From: Weissella paramesenteroides ATCC 33313
Lineage (GTDB): Bacteria > Bacillota > Bacilli > Lactobacillales > Lactobacillaceae
Length of the DNA: 64,000 nt
NCBI RefSeq assembly: GCF_000160575.1
Contig: NZ_GG697129.1
Span: 319,733-383,732, forward strand
Direction: 5' to 3'
Part shown: one piece after another, positions 17,030 through 25,676 of the stretch
Position numbering within the stretch: the first letter of the stretch is position 1
Layout of the letters: each line of letters begins with the position of its first letter
Program-made: the position numbers and the translations under genes
Notes under the pieces: model-generated
Told to the model about the DNA's origin: nothing
The model's database searches: none
The model's input: only the letters and a program-made list of their open reading frames with translations

Positions 17030-17061
17030 AGTGGTCCAACCAAAATAAGGTTGGACCACTT
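17030..17061 (-). terminator. hairpin between the MFS pump and GntR genes
   Basis: A perfect 12-bp stem, AGTGGTCCAACC/GGTTGGACCACT, lies after the MFS stop. Only a weak T tract follows on the minus strand. It may end MFS transcription or act as an operator for the GntR protein, since TTGGACC recurs before xpkA. Confidence 0.6.
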
Positions 17062-17069
17062 TGATAAAT

Positions 17070-18491
17070 TTATTCAGTTTCACCGTGTACATGACGATCA
17101 TCAACAAAATCCTGACGGTTTCGTAACAAACTAGTCAACAACAAAGCAAGGATAACTAACCCTGTTGCTATCCAAAACGCCACATGTATCCCATTTAAAT
17201 CCGCTGATACTTGTGTATGACCTGCCTTTACACTAGCAGAGGTTAACCCATAAGCAGTAATCAGAGCGGCGGTACCAAATGATGCGGCAACTTGCCGGAT
17301 CGTCGTATAGACAGCAGAACCATCCGGTACCATATTTATTGGTAATGAATTAAAAGCTTCTGTCTGAATAGGCATTGTCACCATCACAAGACCTAACTGA
17401 CGAATCAATTGACCAAGGGCCGGTAACCACAACGGTGAATTCAATTGTAAGTTAGCCAAAATAATTGTTCCCAAAACAACAATTCCTAAGCCAATCGGTG
17501 CTAGGCGTCGGGCACCAAATTGATCGTACCATTTACCGGATATTGGTGACAAAATAGCTGTGATCAACGCACCAGGCAATAGCACCAATCCAGAAATCAA
17601 AGCTGATTCACCACGTACTGTTTGCATATATAAAGGTAACATCAACGCACCACCATACAAGGCACACATTAAGACCACATTGATAATCGTAGTAATTGTA
17701 AAATTATGATACTTAAACACATTAAAGTTTAGCAATGGATTTTTCGCATGCGTTTGTTGATAAACAAATAAAGTGGTTACTAAGAGTCCAACAACTAAAA
17801 AGCCCCATACGTTTGGGCTGGTCCATTGACCATCCCCGGCATTTGAGAAACCATACAATAAACTTCCTAACCCAACACTTGATAGTAAGACACCCAAAAA
17901 GTTAAAGCGTAAGAATTTTTGCGTGCCAATATTCTTTAATAGGAAAAAGGCTAAAATCAAATCTAAAAAGATAAACGGTGCAATTCCCCAGAATAACCAC
18001 CGCCAAGAATGATTGGAAACAATAAATCCAGATAATGTCGGCCCAATTGTGGGTGCAAAATTCAATGCTAACCCAATAATTCCCATGGCCTCACCACGAC
18101 GATTAGCTGCAAAAATGTTCATTACCACAACATTCATTAAGGGGCCAAAAATACCAGCACCAGCTGCTTGCACCATACGTCCTAGGATTAAAGTAAAATA
18201 AGTTGGCGCAAATCCTGAAATCAGTGTCCCAATTGCAAAAACCAATAACGCACTAAGATATAGGGTTCGCGTTTTTAAACGTTGGATTAGAAAAGCAGTC
18301 AATGGCACCATAATACCATTCACTAACATGTACCCATTGGTCATCCACTGACCAAGTGCAGTGGAAATTTTAAAATCCGCCATGACTTGTGGTAATGCCG
18401 TATTCATTAATGTTTGGTTTAAAAAGCCCAGAAAAACGCCGACCATTAATATTAATAGCACACCACGTTCCTTTTTTGATATCGTATTCAC
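17070..18491 (-). CDS. MFS transporter, DHA2 (14-TM, EmrB/QacA type)
   Basis: A 473-residue drug:H+ antiporter-like protein. It begins ISKKERGVLLILMVGVFLGFLNQTLMNTALP and has the GRMVQAAGAGIFGPLMNVVV region corresponding to motif C of the DHA2 family. About 14 hydrophobic segments can be counted. The frame has a GTG at 18497, but AGGAG is only one base before it. The in-frame GTG at 18491, 7 bases after AGGAG, is the likely start. It may be co-transcribed with the HD gene upstream, 22 bp away. The substrate is not known. Confidence 0.87.
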   Translation of the reverse strand: MNTISKKERGVLLILMVGVFLGFLNQTLMNTALPQVMADFKISTALGQWMTNGYMLVNGIMVPLTAFLIQRLKTRTLYLSALLVFAIGTLISGFAPTYFTLILGRMVQAAGAGIFGPLMNVVVMNIFAANRRGEAMGIIGLALNFAPTIGPTLSGFIVSNHSWRWLFWGIAPFIFLDLILAFFLLKNIGTQKFLRFNFLGVLLSSVGLGSLLYGFSNAGDGQWTSPNVWGFLVVGLLVTTLFVYQQTHAKNPLLNFNVFKYHNFTITTIINVVLMCALYGGALMLPLYMQTVRGESALISGLVLLPGALITAILSPISGKWYDQFGARRLAPIGLGIVVLGTIILANLQLNSPLWLPALGQLIRQLGLVMVTMPIQTEAFNSLPINMVPDGSAVYTTIRQVAASFGTAALITAYGLTSASVKAGHTQVSADLNGIHVAFWIATGLVILALLLTSLLRNRQDFVDDRHVHGETE

Positions 18492-18513
18492 ATCCACACT
18501 CCTATGTTATAAA

Positions 18514-19182
18514 TTAGTAATCCTTTTGTTGCCACTCTAATTCAAATTGTGTCACAAATTCGTGCATCAGTTTGTCTCTTTTCTCACCAATCCGCTTACC
18601 CTCATCCGTATTCAAATAATCTTTTAGTAAAAAAAGCTTCTCATAAAAATGATTCATGATTGTCTCACCATCCGCCTGACGATACTCAGCCTTTGTTTTG
18701 ACTTGTCGTGGCTTAATATCTGGATTATACAATTCATGTCCATGCGCAACGCCATATTGAATTACGCGAGCAATCGCAATGGCCCCAATGGCGTCTAGAC
18801 GATCTGCATCCTGGACAATTTGTCCAGCTAAGGTCAACGGTACCGGGTGACCAAACCGTTGTTTACTCCATGACATATTATCAATGATTGTAAAAATTTC
18901 TAATTGTTGTGCTTGAGATACGCCAATTGTTGTTAACATATTAACAACCTGCAACTTTGCTTCATCGACATCATCAAATAATTTATCATCATAAGTATCA
19001 TGTAAGACAGCAGCAGCTTGTGCAATAAATGCGTCAGCCGTTGGTTCCGTAGTTAGAATGTGTTGCGTCATGTTAAGTACCCGCAGAATATGGGTCATAT
19101 CATGACCAGTTTGATCTGCAGTTAATAGTTGTGCCGTAAAATCAGTAATCGCTGCTAATTGTTTGTCTACCTGTTCATCCAT
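18514..19182 (-). CDS. HD domain phosphohydrolase
   Basis: A 222-residue HD-superfamily protein with metal-binding residues in TGHDMTHILRVL, AVLHDTYDD (the HD pair) and VQDADRLDAIGAIAIAR. This arrangement is that of the YedJ/YpgQ-like group, proteins thought to act on nucleotides. GGAGG lies 6-7 bases before the ATG. It is part of a minus-strand run with the HELSH membrane protein and ybaK-like gene upstream and the MFS pump downstream, with gaps of about 20 bp. Its natural substrate is unknown. Confidence 0.87.
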   Translation of the reverse strand: MDEQVDKQLAAITDFTAQLLTADQTGHDMTHILRVLNMTQHILTTEPTADAFIAQAAAVLHDTYDDKLFDDVDEAKLQVVNMLTTIGVSQAQQLEIFTIIDNMSWSKQRFGHPVPLTLAGQIVQDADRLDAIGAIAIARVIQYGVAHGHELYNPDIKPRQVKTKAEYRQADGETIMNHFYEKLFLLKDYLNTDEGKRIGEKRDKLMHEFVTQFELEWQQKDY

Positions 19183-19203
19183 GAGCGTCCTCCGTTAAAA
19201 TCG

Positions 19204-19917
19204 TTAATCTAAAATTTTTGCTATGATCAGCATTAAAAGACTAATCCCCATATCAATCAGCCAAACTAATCCTAACCAATAACCAGCCGTTTCAACAATT
19301 AGCCACGGATCCGAAATAAAAAGTCCCACAACTAACCCTATCAAAAGTAACAACAAGCTGTAATAAAGAACGCCATGCCCAACGTTCAGCCAGTCTGCAC
19401 GGCTAAGATTCATCGCTAAATTTAGATTAATTACAATAACTAGCCAAACCACCAAGCGCCACCACGGTACCTGACTAAAAATCTGCCAGCCAACAGTTTG
19501 CACGTGGAACACTTGTGGCCAAAGTAACTGTGTTATTATCCCGGTTAATAAGGTAATGCCAATAATCGGTGCCAACCCAATAAAAAAATTTCCTAACTGT
19601 TGATACTTATTTTTTGGTTGCCATGAATGGGCAACATAACCTAATCGATTTTCTTTGTCCGACTGAAACGGGTTAATCAATAATACTAATCGATTGATTT
19701 TATGACCAAATAACAGTGCCATACCTGCGTGAGATAATTCGTGAACCATTATCCCTAACCAACTAAATATTATTGGTGCATGGTACCCAAATCGATTGAC
19801 GAGATGTTGATTAGTTCGCATGGTAATTGCAGACAGACAAAAGCTAGCAATCAGCGGCAACAGTAAAAAAATAAGAAATAAATACAGCACAGTATGCCAA
19901 ATAACTACGCCTGACAT
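19204..19917 (-). CDS. polytopic membrane protein with HELSH zinc-protease motif
   Basis: A 237-residue protein with about six hydrophobic segments. HELSH lies in the second (WLGIMVHELSHAGMALLFGH, about residues 57-61), the arrangement of M50 site-2 proteases. A later membrane segment has NLNLAMNLSRADW, which could supply an Asp ligand in place of the usual NxxPxxxxDG motif. It has no PDZ domain. It starts 3 bases after the deacylase stop and lacks a clear ribosome site, suggesting translational coupling. It may be an intramembrane protease or an inactive relative; the substrate is unknown. Confidence 0.7.
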   Translation of the reverse strand: MSGVVIWHTVLYLFLIFLLLPLIASFCLSAITMRTNQHLVNRFGYHAPIIFSWLGIMVHELSHAGMALLFGHKINRLVLLINPFQSDKENRLGYVAHSWQPKNKYQQLGNFFIGLAPIIGITLLTGIITQLLWPQVFHVQTVGWQIFSQVPWWRLVVWLVIVINLNLAMNLSRADWLNVGHGVLYYSLLLLLIGLVVGLFISDPWLIVETAGYWLGLVWLIDMGISLLMLIIAKILD

Positions 19918-19920
19918 AAA

Positions 19921-20415
19921 CTATTCAACCGTACGAATATCAGCAAATTTTGCATGTACAAATTCGGCTAAAGTCTCCGCATCAATACGAATCGAACGGC
20001 CAACTTCACCTGCTGAAATCGTAATCGTTCCAGCTTCCTTAGCACTGTTATCAAAATAAATTGGGAATTTCTTAGTTTGCCAAATTCCAACAGGGTTATT
20101 CGCACCATGTATATAACCTGTTGTCCTTTGCAAATCCTTGGTTGGAATCATGTTGACCTTTTTATTACCAGACACCGCTGCTAACTTTTTTTCATTTAAA
20201 TGGTTATCAACTGGTACAATGCCAATTACTGGTCCAGTCACATTGCCATCCAACGCCAATGTCTTATAAATATCATGATCTGTCAGCCCATAAGCATCTA
20301 ACTCTGCTTGGTTACGATTCATCCCACCTGAAAAAACAATGGTTTCATAAGGGATATTGGCCTTATCTAAGATTTGTTCAACAAGAATTTTCTTAATGCG
20401 TGCTTTCTTTGCCAT
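19921..20415 (-). CDS. ybaK: Cys-tRNA(Pro)/Cys-tRNA(Cys) deacylase, YbaK/EbsC family
   Basis: A 164-residue editing enzyme that removes cysteine from mischarged tRNA-Pro. Family features are the conserved lysine in DIYKTLAL, the GIVPVDNHLNEKKLAAVSG core, and GYIHGANNPVGIWQTKKFPIYFD near the middle, with the C-terminal ISAGEVGRSI. Its length fits the family (about 155-165). AAGGAG precedes the ATG. It is the first gene of a probable four-gene unit that ends with the MFS pump. Confidence 0.92.
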   Translation of the reverse strand: MAKKARIKKILVEQILDKANIPYETIVFSGGMNRNQAELDAYGLTDHDIYKTLALDGNVTGPVIGIVPVDNHLNEKKLAAVSGNKKVNMIPTKDLQRTTGYIHGANNPVGIWQTKKFPIYFDNSAKEAGTITISAGEVGRSIRIDAETLAEFVHAKFADIRTVE

Positions 20416-20503
20416 CTTGTCTCTCCTTCATTCTCTATCCTTTTTAATATACGCCATTCTTTTCACTTAGAAAAGTAAACCCTACTTTAAAGAAACAGGT
20501 AAG

Positions 20504-20555
20504 CAAAAAAATTCCTATCACGACACTTATAAGAAATTTCGTGATAGGGGATTTT
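20504..20555 (-). terminator. terminator of the first amino acid ABC unit
   Basis: CCTATCACGA and TCGTGATAGG form the stem, extended by AAAT/ATTT, with a T7 run on the minus strand. Confidence 0.85.
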
Positions 20556-20592
20556 AATAATTCACATTGTGTTGACTACACTATATCTTTAA

Positions 20593-22074
20593 CTAACCCA
20601 ATGTTTTATCAGATTTACGTAATTTCTTTTCAAACAAGTTCAACAACCGGCTGATACCGAATGTCAAAATAAAGTAAATTGCTGCCGTGATAATTAATGG
20701 TATAAATGGTTTGAAAGATGCTCCTTGAACCACTGATGTTTGGAAGGTCAACTCACCAACACCAATGACCGAAACAACTGAACCTTCCTTAATAACCGTC
20801 ACAAACTCATTACCTAAGGCTGGCAAAATATTTTTGATTGCCTGTGGTAAGATCATGTACCGCATCGTTTGATTTTTCGTAAAACCAAGCGAACGTGCTG
20901 CTTCAGTTTGTCCTGTTGGTACGGCTTGAATCCCTGAACGAATAATTTCCGCCACATATGCTGCTGAGTTCAAGAACATCGCAATCGCACCAGCTAAGAA
21001 ACTTGATACATGCACACCAATTGCTTGGGTACCAAAGTAAACAATAAATACTTGAATCAACAAAGGCACCCCACGGACAGCTTCAATGTATGCAGACGCC
21101 AACCATTTAAATGGTTTGATTGATGATAGTTTCATTAGGGCAAATAAGATACCCAAGATAATACCAAAAAAGACACCAATCACAGCCAACCCAATTGTAT
21201 ATAGGGTTCCCTTCACAAAATATGGGGCATACTTCGAAGCGAAGGATTCTTTTTTATTCATCAATTTAATGGCCTTGTCCTGCATTTTTTGCAATGGCGC
21301 ACCAATAATATGATCATCTAATATCTTGTTAACTTTTGCCTGGAGTACTGTCGCATTTTTGTTCATAACGACTGATGAACCGTTCGTAATACCTGGTAAT
21401 TTTGCCGGTGACACAGCAAACTGATTACTTTGTTCCAAGTAGCTCTTAGCAGTTGTACTTGCAACAACTACACCATCAACTTTTTTCTGCGTTAATTGTG
21501 TGACTTCATCAGTGATTTTCTTTAATGAAACCACCTGTTTATTCGAAATTTCATGTGCCAAATCGTCTTGTTTAGATGAGACTTGCGCTGCTAATTTTGC
21601 GTGACGAATTTGCTTCAACGTTGTCCATTTATTTTTGTTTTGCTTCAATGTTAAGACAACATTCTTATCGACAAAGTAAGGCTTTGAAAAGTTAACTTCT
21701 TGTGCACGTTCTGGTGTCTCAGTCATTCCCGCAACAACGATATCAACTTTACCAGTCTTTACAGCACCTAACAAAGCATCAAAACTCATCTCTTGGATTT
21801 CTGTTTTAACGCCCAATTGCTTACCAATTTCACGAGCCACATCCATGTCAAAACCAACAATCTTATCTTGACCATTTTCAGTTGTGTGGAATTCATAAGG
21901 GGCATAGTCCGCTGAAGTTCCAACCACTAATTTACCAGATTTCTTAATGCGTGCTAAGGTTGGATCCGTTTGATCAGCATTTATGGTATGAACATCCAAA
22001 ATCCCCATACCACTACTAATCATAAGACCAAACGCCATTACCATCATGATGAGCTTTTTCATCCATTTATTCAT
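20593..22074 (-). CDS. glnP: amino acid ABC transporter, fused substrate-binding and permease protein, copy 1
   Basis: A 493-residue GlnP-type fusion. A signal peptide (about 1-33) leads into one extracellular substrate-binding domain (about 40-265, with VVGTSADYAPYEF and GFDMDVAREIG), followed by an inner-membrane permease domain (about 285-480). The permease carries the EAARSLGFTKNQTMRYMILPQA coupling loop in shortened form. It probably imports glutamine, glutamate or another polar amino acid. It lies 16 bp after its ATPase. The permease half is nearly identical to copy 2 (23003-24487), whereas the binding domain differs at many positions, suggesting different ligands. Confidence 0.93.
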   Translation of the reverse strand: MNKWMKKLIMMVMAFGLMISSGMGILDVHTINADQTDPTLARIKKSGKLVVGTSADYAPYEFHTTENGQDKIVGFDMDVAREIGKQLGVKTEIQEMSFDALLGAVKTGKVDIVVAGMTETPERAQEVNFSKPYFVDKNVVLTLKQNKNKWTTLKQIRHAKLAAQVSSKQDDLAHEISNKQVVSLKKITDEVTQLTQKKVDGVVVASTTAKSYLEQSNQFAVSPAKLPGITNGSSVVMNKNATVLQAKVNKILDDHIIGAPLQKMQDKAIKLMNKKESFASKYAPYFVKGTLYTIGLAVIGVFFGIILGILFALMKLSSIKPFKWLASAYIEAVRGVPLLIQVFIVYFGTQAIGVHVSSFLAGAIAMFLNSAAYVAEIIRSGIQAVPTGQTEAARSLGFTKNQTMRYMILPQAIKNILPALGNEFVTVIKEGSVVSVIGVGELTFQTSVVQGASFKPFIPLIITAAIYFILTFGISRLLNLFEKKLRKSDKTLG

Positions 22075-22090
22075 GATTTAATTTCCTCTC

Positions 22091-22822
22091 TTACAACATC
22101 TTTGCTAAGAAATTTTGCGCACGTTCTGAATTAGGATTTTCAAAAAAGCCTGTTGGATCATCATACGCCGTCATTTCACCATCACTCATAAACCAGATTT
22201 TTGAAGCAACTTCACGCGCAAAGCCCATTTCGTGAGTAACCACTAACATGGTCATTCCTTCTTGAGCTAACTCACGCATCGTTTTCAATACTTCACCAAC
22301 CATTTCTGGGTCCAAGGCAGAAGTTGGTTCATCAAACAACATAATCTTGGGATTCATTGCCAATGCACGAGCAATCGCCACACGTTGTTGTTGACCACCA
22401 GACAAAGATGCTGGGTAGACATCAACTTTATCAGCCACACCAACCTTTTCTAAAAATTTTCGGGCCGTTGCCGTTGCTTCACTATCAGAAATTCCTTTTA
22501 CCTTAGTCAAAGCAATTTTTACATTCTCCAAAACCGTCATATTTGGAAACAAGTTAAAACTTTGGAAAACCATCCCCAAATCTTGACGAATCTTATCAAG
22601 ACCAGCTTCACTCGCTTTAGTAATATCTTGATCGTCAAAAATCACTGCTCCTGAAGTTGGGTGTTCTAACATATTTAGCTCACGTAATAAGGTCGACTTT
22701 CCAGTACCAGAAGGACCTAGGATTGCAATCACATCCCCTTCTTCAACTTGGGCATTGATTGACTTTAAAACTGTATTTTCACCATATTCTTTATGTAAAT
22801 TTTTAATCTCTAGAATTGCCAT
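22091..22822 (-). CDS. glnQ: amino acid ABC transporter ATP-binding protein, copy 1
   Basis: A 243-residue polar-amino-acid ATPase with Walker A GPSGTGKST, signature LSGGQQQR, Walker B IMLFDEPTSALDPE and the switch VTHEMGFAREV. The frame is open to 22894, but the ATG at 22822 has GGGAG 7 bases upstream and matches the paralogue's start exactly. It differs from the ATPase at 24504-25235 at only about 10 residues by eye. It drives the fused binding-permease protein encoded 16 bp downstream. Confidence 0.95.
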   Translation of the reverse strand: MAILEIKNLHKEYGENTVLKSINAQVEEGDVIAILGPSGTGKSTLLRELNMLEHPTSGAVIFDDQDITKASEAGLDKIRQDLGMVFQSFNLFPNMTVLENVKIALTKVKGISDSEATATARKFLEKVGVADKVDVYPASLSGGQQQRVAIARALAMNPKIMLFDEPTSALDPEMVGEVLKTMRELAQEGMTMLVVTHEMGFAREVASKIWFMSDGEMTAYDDPTGFFENPNSERAQNFLAKML

Positions 22823-22844
22823 ATTTCTACTCCCATTCATTACT

Positions 22845-22873
22845 GACCAATAAATATTAACAGTAATTGAAAG
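22845..22873 (-). promoter_or_regulatory. promoter of amino acid ABC unit, copy 1
   Basis: On the minus strand TTGCAT, a 17-bp spacer and TAATAT lie upstream of glnQ copy 1. The spacer end and -10 region (ACTGTTAATATTTATT) are the same as in copy 2, so the promoter was duplicated with the genes. Coordinates are approximate to a few bases. Confidence 0.7.
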
Positions 22874-22909
22874 TATATGCAATAAATTCCTCAAAAAACC
22901 CTTAAAATT

Positions 22910-22966
22910 CTATTTTTTATTCAAAAAAACTAAATATATGCGTAAAATAGCGTATACATTCAGTTT
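22910..22966 (-). terminator. terminator of amino acid ABC unit, copy 2
   Basis: CTGAATGTATACG pairs with CGCATATATTTAG (two G-U pairs, one mismatch) and is followed by TTTTTTTG on the minus strand. Confidence 0.7.
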
Positions 22967-23002
22967 CCTAATTAATATGAAATTTTTAAACAAACGATTG
23001 TT

Positions 23003-24487
23003 TTATCCAAACGACTTATCTGATTTATGTAATTTCTTTTCAAATAAGTTCAGTAAACGACTAATGCCAAATGTCAAAATAAAGTAAATCGCTGCTGTAA
23101 TAACTAATGGTAAGAACGGCTTAAATGATGCACCTTGCACAACTGATGCTTGGAAAGTCAATTCACCAACACCAATTACTGAAACAACAGATCCTTCCTT
23201 AATAACCGTCACAAACTCATTACCTAAGGCTGGCAAAATATTCTTGATGGCCTGTGGCAAAATCATATAACGCATCGTTTGATTTTTCGTAAAACCAAGT
23301 GAACGAGCAGCTTCGGTTTGACCATCGGGTACCGCTTGAATTCCTGAACGAATAATTTCTGCCACATACGCTGCTGAATTCAAGAACATCGCAATCGCAC
23401 CAGCTAAGAAACTTGAAACATGAATGCCAATCACTTGCGTTCCGAAGTAAACAATAAAGACTTGGATTAGCAGTGGCACACCACGGACAGCTTCAATATA
23501 AGCAACTGCTATCCACTTCAATGGCTTAATTGATGACATCTTCATTAGTGCAAATAATACACCCAAAACAATTCCGAAAAAGACACCAATTACAGCCAAA
23601 CCAACAGAATACTCAGTACCCTTGATAAAGTAAGGAGCATACTGTGTTATAAACGATTCCTTCTTATTCATCTGTTTGATTGCTTTATTTTGCCAACGAT
23701 GCAATGGTGCCCCAATAACATGAGCTTTTAAGATACCATCAACTTTTTCTTTCAAGACAGGCGCATTTTTGTTCATCACAACCGAAACAGCATTTCCTGT
23801 TTTGATTGGCAGCACTGCTTTAGTGATAGCGAATTGATCACTTTGATCTAAATAACTTTTGGCTGTCGTTTGAGCAACAACGACTGCATCAACTTTTTTC
23901 TGACTTAACTGTGTCACCATATCCGTCACTCTTTTAACGGACACAATTGGCTTACTTGTTAAATCGCCCGCTAAGCTTGCCTGACTAGAAGAAACCTGAG
24001 CACCTAGCTTGGCATTCTGTAGTTGTTGTAGGGTAGCAAATTTATTTTTATTTTGCTTCAATGTTAAGATAACGTTTTTATCGTTATAGTATGGTGTTGA
24101 GAAGTTAACTTCTTTTTTACGTTCTGGCGTGCTAGTCATTCCGGCAATAGCCATGTCGATTTTGCCAGTTTTAACAGCGCCCAACAACGCATCAAAACTC
24201 ATATCTTGAACAACTAGTTTAACTCCTAGATGTTTCGCAATAGTCCGCGCAACATCCATATCAAAACCAATAATTTTGTCCTGACCATTAATGGTTTTGT
24301 GAAATTCATACGGTGCATATTCAGCAGAGGTTCCAACCACTAATTGACCTGATTTTTTAATATGCTGTAAGGTCGGATCAGTCTCATCTGCATTAGCACT
24401 TGAGACACCAAATATTCCGATACCACTACTAATAAACATACCAATCGCCATTAGTAGCACAATTGCTTTTTTCATCCACTTCTTCAT
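23003..24487 (-). CDS. glnP: amino acid ABC transporter, fused substrate-binding and permease protein, copy 2
   Basis: A 494-residue paralogue of 20593-22074 with the same order: signal peptide, extracellular binding domain (VVGTSAEYAPYEFH, GFDMDVARTIAKH) and permease. Binding-site surroundings differ from copy 1, for example AGMTSTPERKKEVNFSTPYY against AGMTETPERAQEVNFSKPYF. The permease part is almost unchanged. It probably imports a related polar amino acid. It follows its own ATPase by 16 bp, as in copy 1, and has its own promoter and terminator. Confidence 0.93.
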   Translation of the reverse strand: MKKWMKKAIVLLMAIGMFISSGIGIFGVSSANADETDPTLQHIKKSGQLVVGTSAEYAPYEFHKTINGQDKIIGFDMDVARTIAKHLGVKLVVQDMSFDALLGAVKTGKIDMAIAGMTSTPERKKEVNFSTPYYNDKNVILTLKQNKNKFATLQQLQNAKLGAQVSSSQASLAGDLTSKPIVSVKRVTDMVTQLSQKKVDAVVVAQTTAKSYLDQSDQFAITKAVLPIKTGNAVSVVMNKNAPVLKEKVDGILKAHVIGAPLHRWQNKAIKQMNKKESFITQYAPYFIKGTEYSVGLAVIGVFFGIVLGVLFALMKMSSIKPLKWIAVAYIEAVRGVPLLIQVFIVYFGTQVIGIHVSSFLAGAIAMFLNSAAYVAEIIRSGIQAVPDGQTEAARSLGFTKNQTMRYMILPQAIKNILPALGNEFVTVIKEGSVVSVIGVGELTFQASVVQGASFKPFLPLVITAAIYFILTFGISRLLNLFEKKLHKSDKSFG

Positions 24488-24503
24488 AAATACATTCCCT
24501 CTC

Positions 24504-25235
24504 TTACAACATCTTTGCTAAGAAATTTTGCGCACGTTCTGAATTAGGATTTTCAAAAAAGCCTGCTGGATCATCATACGCTGTCATTTCGCCATCACTC
24601 ATAAACCAAATTTTTGAAGCAACTTCACGGGCAAAGCCCATCTCGTGAGTAACCACTAACATAGTCATCCCTTCGTCTGCCAACTCACGCATGGTCTTCA
24701 ACACTTCGCCAACCATTTCTGGATCCAAGGCAGAAGTTGGTTCATCAAATAACATAATTTTAGGATTCATCGCCAATGCACGAGCGATGGCCACACGTTG
24801 TTGTTGGCCACCAGACAAAGATGCTGGATAAACATCAATCTTTTCAGCCACACCAACTTTTTCTAAAAATTTTTGCGCTGTTGCCGTTGCTTCACTGTCA
24901 GAAATTCCTTTTACCTTAGTCAAAGCAATTTTCACATTCTCCAAAACCGTCATATTTGGAAATAAATTAAAACTCTGGAAAACCATCCCCAAATCTTGAC
25001 GAATCTTATCTAATCCTGACTCAGTAGCTTTGGTAATATCTTGATCATCAAAAATCACCGCCCCTGAAGTAGGGTGTTCTAACATATTTAATTCACGCAG
25101 TAAGGTCGACTTACCAGTACCAGAAGGACCTAGGATTGCAATCACATCCCCTTCTTCAACTTGGGCATCAATTGACTCCAACACTGTGTTTTTACCATAT
25201 TCTTTGTGTAAATTTTTAATCTCTAGAATTGCCAT
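24504..25235 (-). CDS. glnQ: amino acid ABC transporter ATP-binding protein, copy 2
   Basis: A 243-residue ATPase with Walker A GPSGTGKST, LSGGQQQR, Walker B LFDEPTSALDPE and H-switch VTHEMGF. It is about 96% identical by eye to copy 1. Such similarity between tandem copies suggests recent duplication or gene conversion. GGGAG 7 bases before the ATG matches copy 1. Because the ATPases are nearly the same, either could probably power either permease; this is inference. Confidence 0.95.
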   Translation of the reverse strand: MAILEIKNLHKEYGKNTVLESIDAQVEEGDVIAILGPSGTGKSTLLRELNMLEHPTSGAVIFDDQDITKATESGLDKIRQDLGMVFQSFNLFPNMTVLENVKIALTKVKGISDSEATATAQKFLEKVGVAEKIDVYPASLSGGQQQRVAIARALAMNPKIMLFDEPTSALDPEMVGEVLKTMRELADEGMTMLVVTHEMGFAREVASKIWFMSDGEMTAYDDPAGFFENPNSERAQNFLAKML

Positions 25236-25256
25236 ATTGCTACTCCCGTTCTTGTT

Positions 25257-25297
25257 GATGAATAAATATTAACAGTAAATGAGAATTTATGCAATAA
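25257..25297 (-). promoter_or_regulatory. promoter of amino acid ABC unit, copy 2
   Basis: TTGCAT, a 17-bp spacer and TAATAT on the minus strand are identical in hexamers and spacing to copy 1. Confidence 0.7.
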
Positions 25298-25334
25298 AAA
25301 CCCAATAAATTACTTAAAAAACTTTAATTTATAC

Positions 25335-25382
25335 AAAAATAGCGAATATATGCAAAGTGTTATGCACATATTCACTATATAT
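25335..25382 (-). terminator. terminator of the small DUF gene pair
   Basis: A 16-bp stem, ATAGTGAATATGTGCA with TGCATATATTCGCTAT, has no mismatches (two G-U pairs) and is followed by TTTTTG on the minus strand. Confidence 0.75.
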
Positions 25383-25399
25383 TGTATAAAATTTAATTT

Positions 25400-25663
25400 T
25401 TAAATCATTTTTTGAGACTCATCGAAAATAATTTTTTTAGTTGTTGCTACCAACGTTGCCATATAAGGACGACCCAATGTCATTGATTCACCCTTATTAT
25501 TCAACAAAAATTCAAAATCAGCTAATTTCAACATTGCTTGATAAACTGAATCACGATCTAGTGTTGCGGCTGGATGCTTAATTTTGATTACTGATAATTT
25601 TTTGTTCGTGTCTGTTGCTTGTTGTCCTGGCGCCAAAAATGATAATTCTAGTACTTGATTCAT
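25400..25663 (-). CDS. small protein, DUF2922-like
   Basis: An 87-residue protein with no membrane segment, reading MNQVLELSFLAPGQQ and ending in PYMATLVATTKKIIFDE. The layout (LELxF start, lysine/valine strand, AM helix, PYxAxLVxT end) resembles DUF2922 proteins of Bacillus and lactobacilli. The ATG at 25663 has GGAGG 8 bases upstream; the frame is open to 25723. It follows the DUF1659-like gene by 13 bp. In other Firmicutes these two families also occur side by side; function is unknown. Confidence 0.65.
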   Translation of the reverse strand: MNQVLELSFLAPGQQATDTNKKLSVIKIKHPAATLDRDSVYQAMLKLADFEFLLNNKGESMTLGRPYMATLVATTKKIIFDESQKMI

Positions 25664-25676
25664 ATTGCGTGCCTCC

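Noticed and set aside
22823..22990. T-box or other amino-acid-sensing leader before the amino acid ABC units
   Set aside because: No T-box sequence (GGTGGNACCGCG type) or specifier loop; the hairpins there are ordinary terminators of the preceding genes.
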